DNA of 5,105 nucleotides from Gammaproteobacteria bacterium (GTDB lineage Bacteria > Pseudomonadota > Gammaproteobacteria > Steroidobacterales > Steroidobacteraceae). Each line of letters opens with the position of its first letter. Positions within the stretch are counted from its first letter, which is position 1. The DNA is taken from NCBI GenBank assembly GCA_003156695.1, contig PMHN01000306.1:1-5105 (forward strand). Reading direction: 5' to 3'. The notes under the pieces are model-generated. The model was not told the origin of the DNA, ran no database searches, and saw nothing but the letters and a program-made list of their open reading frames with translations. Positions 1-5,105 of the stretch are shown here, in pieces. Made by a program: the position numbers and the translations under genes.

Positions 1-527
1 CCGGCTCCGCCATCACCTGGAAGTACCCGAGCTGTGTGTTGCGCGGCGAGGGCTCCATCGGCGAGTTCTACTCCGTCGCGACCGTGAACCATCACCAGCA
101 GGCCGACACCGGCACGAAGATGATCCACATCGGCAAGGACACCCGCAGCACCATCGTTTCCAAGGGCATCTCCGCCGGCCACGGCCAAAACACCTACCGC
201 GGATTGGTCAAGATGCTGCCGAGCGCGCACGGCGCGCGCAATTTCACGCAATGCGACTCGCTCCTGATGGGTGGCCAGTGCGGCGCGCACACCTTCCCGT
301 ATGTCGAGGTGAAGAACCCGACCGCGACGGTGGAGCACGAGGCAAGCACCTCAAAGATCAGCGAGGACCAGCTGTTCTACTGCCTCGCCCGCGGCATCTC
401 GCAGGAGGATGCGGTCAACATGATTGTGAGCGGCTTCTGCAAGTCGGTGTTCAAGGAGCTGCCGATGGAATTTGCCGTCGAGGCTCAGGCGTTGCTTGCA
501 GTCAGCCTCGAAGGCGCGGTGGGATGA
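1..527 (+). CDS. sufB: SufB, Fe-S cluster scaffold subunit of SufBC2D (C-terminal part, 5' truncated by window edge)
   Basis: SufB is the cytosolic scaffold subunit of the SufBC2D complex, on which sulfur and iron are assembled into a cluster. The frame is open from base 3 to the TGA at 525-527, giving 174 residues. The E. coli protein has 495, so roughly the first two thirds lie to the left of the window. The visible part is the conserved beta-helix core and C-terminal helical domain, with blocks [43 protein letters not shown] and [11 protein letters not shown]. Counting back from the C-terminus, the Cys codon at 252-254 matches E. coli Cys405, and His/Glu at 336-341 match His433 and Glu434. 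These residues are implicated in cluster assembly at the SufB-SufD interface, and all are intact. sufC starts one base after the stop. Nothing looks degraded; the truncation is only the window boundary. A GTG at 36 is internal and not the start. Identity is very secure. Confidence 0.97.
   Translation, partial: GSAITWKYPSCVLRGEGSIGEFYSVATVNHHQQADTGTKMIHIGKDTRSTIVSKGISAGHGQNTYRGLVKMLPSAHGARNFTQCDSLLMGGQCGAHTFPYVEVKNPTATVEHEASTSKISEDQLFYCLARGISQEDAVNMIVSGFCKSVFKELPMEFAVEAQALLAVSLEGAVG
518..523 (+). promoter_or_regulatory. Probable ribosome binding site of sufC
   Basis: GGTGGG lies 5 bases before ATG 529 and inside the last codons of sufB. It is a partial match to the Shine-Dalgarno consensus and is the main reason to prefer ATG 529 over ATG 538, where the preceding bases are not purine-rich. 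Because the sufB stop is at 525-527, ribosomes ending sufB would be placed directly over this start. Confidence 0.5.
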
Positions 528-528
528 C

Positions 529-1287
529 ATGACTGCAATGCTGAGCATCAGGAATCTGTCGGCGACGGTCGATGGCAAGCAGATCCTCAAAGGGCTCACC
601 CTCGAGGTTGGCGCCGGCCAGGTGCACGCCATCATGGGTCCGAATGGCTCCGGCAAGAGCACGCTCGCACACGTGTTGGCCGGACGCCCGGGCTATGAGA
701 TCACGTCCGGCACGGTCACGTACCAGGGGCAGGACCTGCTGGCGCTCGCGCCGGAGGAACGCGCCCGCGCGGGCGTGTTCCTCGGCTTTCAGTACCCGGT
801 CGAGATCCCGGGCGTGAACAACGTGTACCTCCTCAAGGCAGCGCTCAACGCGGTGCGTAAGCAGCACGGCCTTGCGGAAGTCGACGCGTTCGAGTTCCTG
901 ACACTGGTGCGCGACAAGATGAAGCTCATGCGCATCGAGGACAGCTTCCTGTCCCGCGGCGTCAACGAAGGCTTCTCGGGCGGTGAGAAAAAGCGCAACG
1001 AGATCCTGCAGATGCTGGTGCTGGAGCCAAAGCTCGCGATTCTCGATGAGACCGACTCCGGACTGGATATAGATGCGCTGAAGGTGGTCGCCGCCGGCGT
1101 GAACTCGCTGCGCTCGCCCGAGCGCGCGTGCGTGCTCGTCACCCACTACCAGCGGCTGCTGGAGTACGTCGTGCCCGACTTCGTCCACGTACTCATAGAC
1201 GGGCGCATCGCGAAGAGCGGCGACCGCACACTGGCACTGGAGCTTGAGAAGCGCGGCTACGACTGGGTGTCCGGTGAGGCGGCCTGA
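529..1287 (+). CDS. sufC: SufC, ABC-type ATPase of the SufBC2D complex
   Basis: SufC is the soluble ABC ATPase whose dimerisation on SufB and SufD drives conformational change during cluster assembly; it is not a transporter. The 252-residue product shows Walker A GPNGSGKST at 37-45, the Q-loop GFQYP at 86-90, the signature FSGGEKKR at 149-156, Walker B LAILDE at 169-174, the D-loop SGLD at 177-180 and the H-loop VTHYQRLL with His206. K155 and E174 correspond to E. coli K152 and E171, the SufC-specific salt-bridge pair. The FSGGEKKRNEILQ block and the short length (E. coli 248) separate it from transport ATPases. Start: ATG 529 lies 5 bases after a GGTGGG purine stretch. ATG 538, giving MLSIRNL, aligns better with the E. 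coli N-terminus but has no ribosome site, so a 249-residue product is the alternative. It sits between sufB (1-base gap) and sufD (9-base gap). No residue is missing. Confidence 0.97.
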   Translation: MTAMLSIRNLSATVDGKQILKGLTLEVGAGQVHAIMGPNGSGKSTLAHVLAGRPGYEITSGTVTYQGQDLLALAPEERARAGVFLGFQYPVEIPGVNNVYLLKAALNAVRKQHGLAEVDAFEFLTLVRDKMKLMRIEDSFLSRGVNEGFSGGEKKRNEILQMLVLEPKLAILDETDSGLDIDALKVVAAGVNSLRSPERACVLVTHYQRLLEYVVPDFVHVLIDGRIAKSGDRTLALELEKRGYDWVSGEAA

Positions 1288-1290
1288 AGG
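1286..1290 (+). promoter_or_regulatory. Ribosome binding site of sufD
   Basis: GAAGG overlaps the sufC stop codon and ends 6 bases before ATG 1297, a normal spacing. It supports that ATG as the sufD start. Confidence 0.6.
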
Positions 1291-1296
1291 TAGCCC

Positions 1297-2628
1297 ATGA
1301 GCACCCCTCTTACCGCCCGCATCATCGAGGAATACGCGAGCGCCGCGCGTGCGCTGCCGTCCGCCGGCGCTGCGGCGGATCGCCGGCGCGCGGCGATCAA
1401 GGCGCTCACGGCGCAAGGACTGCCAACCTCGCGCGACGAGAACTGGAAGTACGCCAGCCTGCGCGCCCTGGAGCGGCTGCGCTTTGCACCGGCCTCCTCC
1501 TCTGCCACCGCAACGACAGCGCGGGTGCAACCTGCGGACCTGCCGGCGGCAGTGCGGGGTTGCGCCCGCTACGTGTTCGTGGACGGCGTGTTCGCGCCTG
1601 CCCTGTCACCGCGCACAGATTCCGGCGCTGCGATCGTGACGCAAATCGCCGCCGTGTCCGCCGCGCAGCCGCCGCTGGCGACGGCAGCCTCAGCCGACCA
1701 GCACAGCGGCGATGAGCGCTTTCTTGCCCTGAACGAGGCCTTCGCGACCGACGGTGCCGCAATCCGTGTCGCCGCTGCCACCGGCGGCGCCGGGGCCGTG
1801 CCGATCGAGCTGCTGTTCGTCGCCAGTGCCGACGGACAGGCCGGCGCGTCTTACCCGCGTGTGGAGCTGCACCTCGACGCCGGCGCGAGTCTCACGCTCA
1901 TCGAGAGACACCTGAGCGTGGGGAGCGACAACAGCTTCGTGAACAGTGCGGTCACGGTGGAACTGGCCCGCGGCGCGACGCTGCATCATTACCGGCTGCA
2001 GGAACTCGGCGCGCGCGCGATCCTGTTCGACACGCTCACGGCGGCGCTGGCACAGGATGCCTCCTGCCACCTGCACGGCATCAGCACCGGCGCGCAGGCC
2101 GCGCGCTCGACTATCCGTGTGCGGCTCGCCGGCGAGGGCGCGAAGCTCGCCATGGCCATCGCGGGACTCGGTGACCGCCAGCAGGTAAACGACACCTTCG
2201 CGCTCGTCGAACACCTGGCGCCCCGGACGCGCACCACCCAGACCTTCCGTGGCATCGCCGCCGGCCGCGCGCGCGTGGCGTTCAACGGCAAGATCGTGGT
2301 GGCGAAGAACGCTGCGGGCACTGACTCGCAGCAGTCGCTGCGGGGACTCCTCGCCGGCGCCGAGGCCGAGATCGACGTGCGGCCGCAGCTGGAGATCTAC
2401 ACCGACGAGGTGCGCTGCAGCCACGGCGCGACCGTCGGCAAGCTCGACGACGACATGCTGTTCTACCTGCTGGCGCGCGGACTGGACCGTGACACGGCGC
2501 AGCGGCTCCTGAAATGGGCATTTCTCGCGGATGTGGTCGCGAAGATCACTCTGCCCGCACTGCGGCGTGACATCGAGGCGCGTCTGCCGGGGGCGCTGCA
2601 GGATGTGACACTGCGGGAGTTACTGTGA
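1297..2628 (+). CDS. sufD: SufD, structural subunit of SufBC2D
   Basis: SufD is the SufB paralogue that forms the heterodimer interface of the SufBC2D scaffold and is needed for iron entry. The product is 443 residues (E. coli 423). The N-terminal helical part contains TSRDENWKYASLRALERL (44-61). A variable Ala-rich stretch follows at about 63-140. The beta-helix core runs from about 168 to 365 and includes TTQTFRGIAAGRARVAFNGK (313-332). The C-terminal part has EVRCSHGATVGKLDDDMLFY (371-390) and a final helical domain. Cys374 and His376 correspond to E. coli Cys358 and His360, the SufD residues placed at the assembly interface. ATG 1297 has a GAAGG ribosome site 6 bases upstream. Its TGA overlaps the ATG of sufS. 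The SufB-like alternative is excluded because the SufB motifs QCDS and CGAHTFPY are absent and sufB is already present upstream. Confidence 0.96.
   Translation: MSTPLTARIIEEYASAARALPSAGAAADRRRAAIKALTAQGLPTSRDENWKYASLRALERLRFAPASSSATATTARVQPADLPAAVRGCARYVFVDGVFAPALSPRTDSGAAIVTQIAAVSAAQPPLATAASADQHSGDERFLALNEAFATDGAAIRVAAATGGAGAVPIELLFVASADGQAGASYPRVELHLDAGASLTLIERHLSVGSDNSFVNSAVTVELARGATLHHYRLQELGARAILFDTLTAALAQDASCHLHGISTGAQAARSTIRVRLAGEGAKLAMAIAGLGDRQQVNDTFALVEHLAPRTRTTQTFRGIAAGRARVAFNGKIVVAKNAAGTDSQQSLRGLLAGAEAEIDVRPQLEIYTDEVRCSHGATVGKLDDDMLFYLLARGLDRDTAQRLLKWAFLADVVAKITLPALRRDIEARLPGALQDVTLRELL
2615..2619 (+). promoter_or_regulatory. Ribosome binding site of sufS, within the sufD 3' end
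   Basis: GGGAG ends 8 bases before ATG 2628 and 5 bases before GTG 2625. Both spacings are workable, so the site alone does not settle the start. The ATG, overlapping the sufD TGA by one base (TGATG at 2626-2630), is the more usual arrangement and implies translational coupling. Confidence 0.55.
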
Positions 2629-3881
2629 TGGCCGCCAATCCCGCCCGCACACCCACGCCGTCCACGTACGATGTCGAACGGGTGCGCCGGGATTTTCCGA
2701 TCCTCAGCACCACGGTCAACGGGCATCCGCTGGTGTACCTGGACAGCGCGGCCTCCGCCCAGCGCCCGCTGCAGGTGCTGCGCGCCGTGGAGGATTACGA
2801 GACGCACTCGCACGCCAACGTCCATCGGGGTGTGCACGCGCTCAGCCAGGCGGCTACCGCCGCTTACGAAGGCGCCCGCGAGCGCGTGCGGCGCTTCATC
2901 AACGCCGGCTCGACGCGCGAAATCATCTTCACCCGCGGCACCACCGAGGCCATCAACCTCGTCGCCCAGGCCTGGGCGCGCAATCGGCTGCACGCTGGGG
3001 ATGAGATCCTCATCACGGCGCTCGAGCATCACGCCAACATAGTCCCCTGGCAGATGGTGTGTGAGCAGACCGGCTGCACACTGAAAGTGGCGCCTATCAA
3101 CCGGCGCGGGGAACTCGAGTTCGAGGCGTTCCTGAAGCTCTTGGGACCGCGCACGCGGCTCGTGGCCGTGGCGCACGTGTCGAACGCGCTCGGTACCATC
3201 CTGCCGGTCGAGCGCATCGTCGCGGCCGCACACGCCGCCGGCGCGCTGGTGCTGATCGACGGCGCCCAGGCGGTCCCGCATGCGCGCGTCGACGTGCGCG
3301 CACTCGGCGCCGATTTCTACACCTTCTCCGGCCACAAGCTCTACGCGCCCACCGGCATCGGCGTGCTCTACGGCCGCCAGGAACTGCTCACCGCCATGCC
3401 GCCGTGGCAGGGCGGCGGGGACATGATCCTGACGGTGTCGTTCGAGAAGAGCACTTACAACGACCTGCCGTGGAAGTTCGAGGCCGGCACGCCGAACATG
3501 TCCGGCGCGGTGGGCCTGGCCGCCGCCATGGATTACATCGAGAGTCTGGGGATCGATGCCATCGCAGCCCATGAGGCGCACCTGCTGGAGCTTGCCACCG
3601 CTGCGCTCACCAATATTCCCGGCATCGAGCTCATCGGTACCGCAGCGCACAAGGCGGCGGTGCTGTCCTTTACCATGAAGGGCGTGCATGCGCATGACCT
3701 CGGCACCATCCTCGATTCGCAGGGCGTCGCGGTGCGCACCGGCCACCATTGCGCCATGCCGGTCATGACCTTCTTCGGCGTGCCGGCGACGGCGCGCGCC
3801 TCCTTCGGCTGCTACAACACCGAGGGCGAGGTCGCAGCGCTTGTGAGCGCGCTTCGCAAGGCGCGCGAGGTGTTCGGCTGA
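2628..3881 (+). CDS. sufS: SufS, PLP-dependent group II cysteine desulfurase
   Basis: SufS converts L-cysteine to L-alanine and holds the sulfur as a persulfide on its active-site cysteine, the sulfur source for the SUF pathway. The 417-residue product (E. coli 406) is a complete fold-type I aminotransferase-class V protein. Visible landmarks are VYLDSAASAQRP (37-47), His134 in ALEHHANIVPW stacking over PLP, Asp211 and Gln214 in LIDGAQAVPHA, the PLP Schiff-base Lys237 in SGHKLYAPTGIG, and catalytic Cys375 in RTGHHCAMPVM, followed by Arg390, which corresponds to E. coli R379. The short RTGHHCAMP loop marks the SufS group rather than IscS/NifS. His356 in HAHDLG aligns with Bacillus subtilis SufS His342, which binds the zinc of SufU; E. 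coli SufS has Tyr there. Start: ATG 2628 overlaps the sufD stop (TGATG), with GGGAG 8 bases upstream. GTG 2625 would add one residue. The 3' end overlaps sufU the same way. Confidence 0.96.
   Translation: MAANPARTPTPSTYDVERVRRDFPILSTTVNGHPLVYLDSAASAQRPLQVLRAVEDYETHSHANVHRGVHALSQAATAAYEGARERVRRFINAGSTREIIFTRGTTEAINLVAQAWARNRLHAGDEILITALEHHANIVPWQMVCEQTGCTLKVAPINRRGELEFEAFLKLLGPRTRLVAVAHVSNALGTILPVERIVAAAHAAGALVLIDGAQAVPHARVDVRALGADFYTFSGHKLYAPTGIGVLYGRQELLTAMPPWQGGGDMILTVSFEKSTYNDLPWKFEAGTPNMSGAVGLAAAMDYIESLGIDAIAAHEAHLLELATAALTNIPGIELIGTAAHKAAVLSFTMKGVHAHDLGTILDSQGVAVRTGHHCAMPVMTFFGVPATARASFGCYNTEGEVAALVSALRKAREVFG
3867..3872 (+). promoter_or_regulatory. Ribosome binding site of sufU, within the sufS 3' end
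   Basis: GAGGTG ends 8 bases before ATG 3881, which overlaps the sufS TGA by one base (TGATG at 3879-3883). It fixes the sufU start at 3881 and implies that SufS and SufU are made in a coupled manner, fitting their direct sulfur-transfer partnership. Confidence 0.6.
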
Positions 3882-4324
3882 TGGACCTCAAGGACCTGTA
3901 TCGCGACGTGATCCTCGACCACAACCGCTCTCCGCGTAACTTCGGGCGCCTCGACTCACCCGACGGGCGCGCCGATGGGCACAACCCCTTGTGCGGGGAT
4001 GAGCTGTCGGTATTCGTGCGCCTGGCCGGCGAGCGGGTCGAGGACATCCGCTTCGAAGGCAAGGGCTGCGCGATTTCCACTGCTTCCGCATCGCTCATGA
4101 CCGAAGCGGTCAAGGGCAAGGATCGCGCGGCGATCCGCGAGCTGTTCGAGCGTGTGCACACGCTCCTGACGCGCGCCGATGCGCCCCCCGATATCACGCT
4201 CGGCAAGCTCGCGGCGTTGTCCGGGGTGCGCGAGTTTCCCGCCCGGGTGAAGTGCGCGAGCCTCTGCTGGCACACGCTGAACGCCGCGCTCGAGCACGGC
4301 CCGGCGACGATCTCCACCGAATAG
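3881..4324 (+). CDS. sufU: SufU, zinc-dependent sulfurtransferase / IscU-like protein
   Basis: SufU accepts persulfide sulfur from SufS and passes it towards the SufBCD scaffold; it was earlier regarded as a scaffold itself. The 147-residue product is of the IscU/NifU-N fold. Candidate zinc ligands are Cys38 and Asp40 in NPLCGD, Cys63 in GKGCAIS and Cys125 in RVKCASLCW. Each is offset by exactly 3 from B. subtilis SufU Cys41, Asp43, Cys66 and Cys128. Two features separate it from IscU. There is an extended segment of about 60 residues between Cys63 and Cys125. The HscA-binding LPPVK site and the His before the last Cys are absent, with Lys124 in that position. An extra Cys129 is present. ATG 3881 overlaps the sufS stop, with GAGGTG 8 bases upstream. 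An in-frame extension back to 3749 would lie inside sufS and lacks homology. Its place directly after sufS fits partnership with that enzyme. Confidence 0.94.
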   Translation: MDLKDLYRDVILDHNRSPRNFGRLDSPDGRADGHNPLCGDELSVFVRLAGERVEDIRFEGKGCAISTASASLMTEAVKGKDRAAIRELFERVHTLLTRADAPPDITLGKLAALSGVREFPARVKCASLCWHTLNAALEHGPATISTE

Positions 4325-4332
4325 CTCCCGCA

Positions 4333-4884
4333 ATGCGTCGCCACGAGAACGAACCGTTTGTCGTCAGCCGCGAGGTGCGGGCAGTGATCGTGCCCGCAGG
4401 CCAGGAAGTGAAACTCAAGGTCGGCCAGGCGGGCTACATCACCCAGGCGCTCGGTGGCAGCTTCACGGTGTACCTCGAGGGCAATCTCTTCCGCATCGCC
4501 GGCGAGGACGCCGATGCCATCGGCCAGGAATCGGTGAAGGCGCCGGAGCTGCCGCCCAATGCCAGTGAAGACGACGTCAAAAAGCTTGCCTGGGAGCAGA
4601 TGCGCGGCTGCTTCGACCCTGAGATCCCGATCAACATCGTGGACCTGGGGCTCGTGTATGACTGCGACGTCACGGCCAATGAGGACGGCACGCGCACGGT
4701 TGAGGTGACCATTACCCTCACCGCCCCGGGCTGCGGCATGGGCGAGATCCTGGTCGAAGACGTGCGCGACAAGATCCGGCGCATCCCGACGGTGCGTGAA
4801 GCGCGCGTCGAGCTCAGCTTCGATCCGCCCTGGAACCAGAGCATGATGAGCGAAGCGGCGCGTCTGCAGACGGGGATGTTCTAA
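4333..4884 (+). CDS. sufT: SufT, long two-domain form with C-terminal DUF59/MIP18 domain
   Basis: This matches the long SufT family found with SUF operons. Its N-terminal domain (about 1-75, with PAGQEVKLKVGQAGYITQ and GGSFTVYLEGNLFRIAG) is particular to that family, and a DUF59 domain follows (about 83-165). DUF59 landmarks are DPEIPINIVDLGLVY (95-109), TLTAPGCGMGEILVEDVRDK (129-148) with the conserved Cys134, and DPPWNQSMMSEAAR near the end. The total is 183 residues, about twice the size of single-domain DUF59 proteins. DUF59 proteins are linked to Fe-S protein maturation, so a role in cluster delivery or target maturation is likely, but the reaction is not established. ATG 4333 is 8 bases after the sufU stop and has no clear Shine-Dalgarno sequence, suggesting reinitiation by ribosomes finishing sufU. 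A GTG at 4252 would add 27 residues overlapping sufU and is unlikely. PaaD, from phenylacetate degradation, is a related family, but the SUF context and the N-terminal domain argue against it. Confidence 0.9.
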   Translation: MRRHENEPFVVSREVRAVIVPAGQEVKLKVGQAGYITQALGGSFTVYLEGNLFRIAGEDADAIGQESVKAPELPPNASEDDVKKLAWEQMRGCFDPEIPINIVDLGLVYDCDVTANEDGTRTVEVTITLTAPGCGMGEILVEDVRDKIRRIPTVREARVELSFDPPWNQSMMSEAARLQTGMF

Positions 4885-4890
4885 GAGCGC

Positions 4891-5105
4891 ATGAGCCGGC
4901 GGTGGATCGATGTGGCCGGGAGTGATGCGGTGAGTGAAACCACTCCCCTGAGTGTCGAGTTCGACGGCACGGCCGTGGTGGTCGTGCGTTGCGGCGCGCA
5001 GCTGTACGCCGTGGAAGACCGTTGTACGCACGACGGCGAATCGCTTGCCGGGGCGGAGGTCGAGGATTGCCAGATCATCTGCCCACGCCATGGCGCGCGC
5101 TTCTG
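4891..5105 (+). CDS. Rieske-type [2Fe-2S] ferredoxin (3' truncated by window edge)
   Basis: Only the first 71 residues are visible; the frame is still open at the right edge, with two bases of the next codon present. They carry a complete Rieske cluster motif: Cys45-Thr-His47 in DRCTHDGE and Cys64-Pro-Arg-His67 in ICPRHGARF. The 16 residues between His47 and Cys64 fit the C-X-H-X16-17-C-X2-H pattern that binds 2Fe-2S through two Cys and two His. The start of the protein (MSRRWIDVAG, then VRCGAQLYAVED) resembles small soluble ferredoxins of the NirD/BphF type, about 100 residues long and without a signal peptide or membrane segment. It therefore looks like a cytosolic electron carrier rather than a bc1 Rieske subunit. 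ATG 4891 is 6 bases after the sufT stop; the AAGAG upstream is close (3 bases) and weak. It may supply electrons to an oxygenase or to the SUF pathway, or simply be a client; only its position links it to SUF. A longer protein with a Rieske N-terminal domain cannot be excluded. Confidence 0.9.
   Translation, partial: MSRRWIDVAGSDAVSETTPLSVEFDGTAVVVVRCGAQLYAVEDRCTHDGESLAGAEVEDCQIICPRHGARF

Noticed and set aside
1..60. Promoter or regulator site for the operon
   Set aside because: The window begins inside sufB, so the operon promoter and any Rrf2/IscR-type operator lie outside it. No internal promoter could be supported in the GC-rich coding sequence.
1378..1398. Perfect inverted repeat (8-bp arms, 5-base loop) early in sufD
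   Set aside because: It falls on codons for D-R-R-R-A-A-I, where GC-rich codon choice makes it self-complementary. No T-run follows, so it is not a terminator, and nothing marks it as an operator.
502..1530. Antisense open frame (342 codons) opposite sufC and the start of sufD
   Set aside because: Same reasons: no domain, biased composition, and complete overlap with a canonical ABC ATPase gene on the plus strand.
2463..3749. Long antisense open frame (428 codons) opposite sufS and the end of sufD
   Set aside because: The translation has no recognisable domain and is low-complexity in Arg, Ala, Gly and His. It lies fully opposite well-conserved suf coding sequence, and high third-position GC explains the absence of stops.
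4120..4136. Perfect inverted repeat (7-bp arms, 3-base loop) in sufU, resembling the one in sufD
   Set aside because: It also encodes D-R-A-A-I (GAT CGC GCG GCG ATC), so the resemblance to the sufD hairpin comes from shared codons rather than a repeated element. No T-run follows.
4333..4884. PaaD-type phenylacetate degradation protein as the identity of the DUF59 gene
   Set aside because: The gene sits in a suf operon and has the extra N-terminal domain of the long SufT family; no phenylacetate genes are present.
3763..5091. Long antisense open frame (442 codons) opposite sufU, sufT and the Rieske gene
   Set aside because: It spans three clear sense genes and their junctions, shows no motif, and is an expected by-product of GC-rich codon usage.

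Overview
The window is one dense, single-strand (+) stretch of a SUF iron-sulfur cluster assembly operon. The order is sufB (3' end only), sufC, sufD, sufS, sufU, sufT and the start of a small Rieske ferredoxin gene that runs off the right edge. All seven reading frames are open and their key residues are intact. I see no mobile element, RNA gene, CRISPR array or terminator. No gap between genes exceeds 9 bases, so there is no intergenic region to describe.

The DNA is strongly GC-rich, which leaves long spurious antisense frames opposite every gene. The protein sequences look like those of a high-GC bacterium. The arrangement sufBCDS followed by a SufU-type scaffold/transferase, the long two-domain SufT and a Rieske ferredoxin suggests a pseudomonadotan, perhaps a gammaproteobacterium of the Xanthomonadales/Nevskiales type. 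That placement is an inference from general familiarity and I hold it with low confidence.

Layout: bases 1-527 are the C-terminal 174 residues of SufB. Bases 529-1287 are the SufC ATPase. Bases 1297-2628 are SufD. Bases 2628-3881 are the SufS cysteine desulfurase. Bases 3881-4324 are SufU. Bases 4333-4884 are SufT. Bases 4891-5105 are the first 71 residues of the Rieske protein. sufD/sufS and sufS/sufU overlap through a TGATG stop-start, and the other junctions have 1-9 base spacers. This indicates one transcript with translational coupling. The promoter and any regulator (in many bacteria an Rrf2/IscR-type gene before sufB) would lie to the left, outside the window.

How the genes work together, from family knowledge: SufS takes sulfur from cysteine as a persulfide, and SufU accepts it through a zinc-bound cysteine. 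The SufB-SufC2-SufD complex, driven by SufC ATP hydrolysis, builds the cluster at the SufB/SufD interface. SufT probably helps mature or deliver clusters. The Rieske protein holds a 2Fe-2S cluster and could be a client or an electron donor; its link to the pathway rests only on position. The most informative sequence detail is that SufS carries the histidine (H356) known from the Bacillus SufS-SufU zinc-swap mechanism, where E. coli SufS (the SufE-dependent type) has tyrosine. This supports a true SufS-SufU pair here. I found no convincing evidence of a wholly undescribed system.
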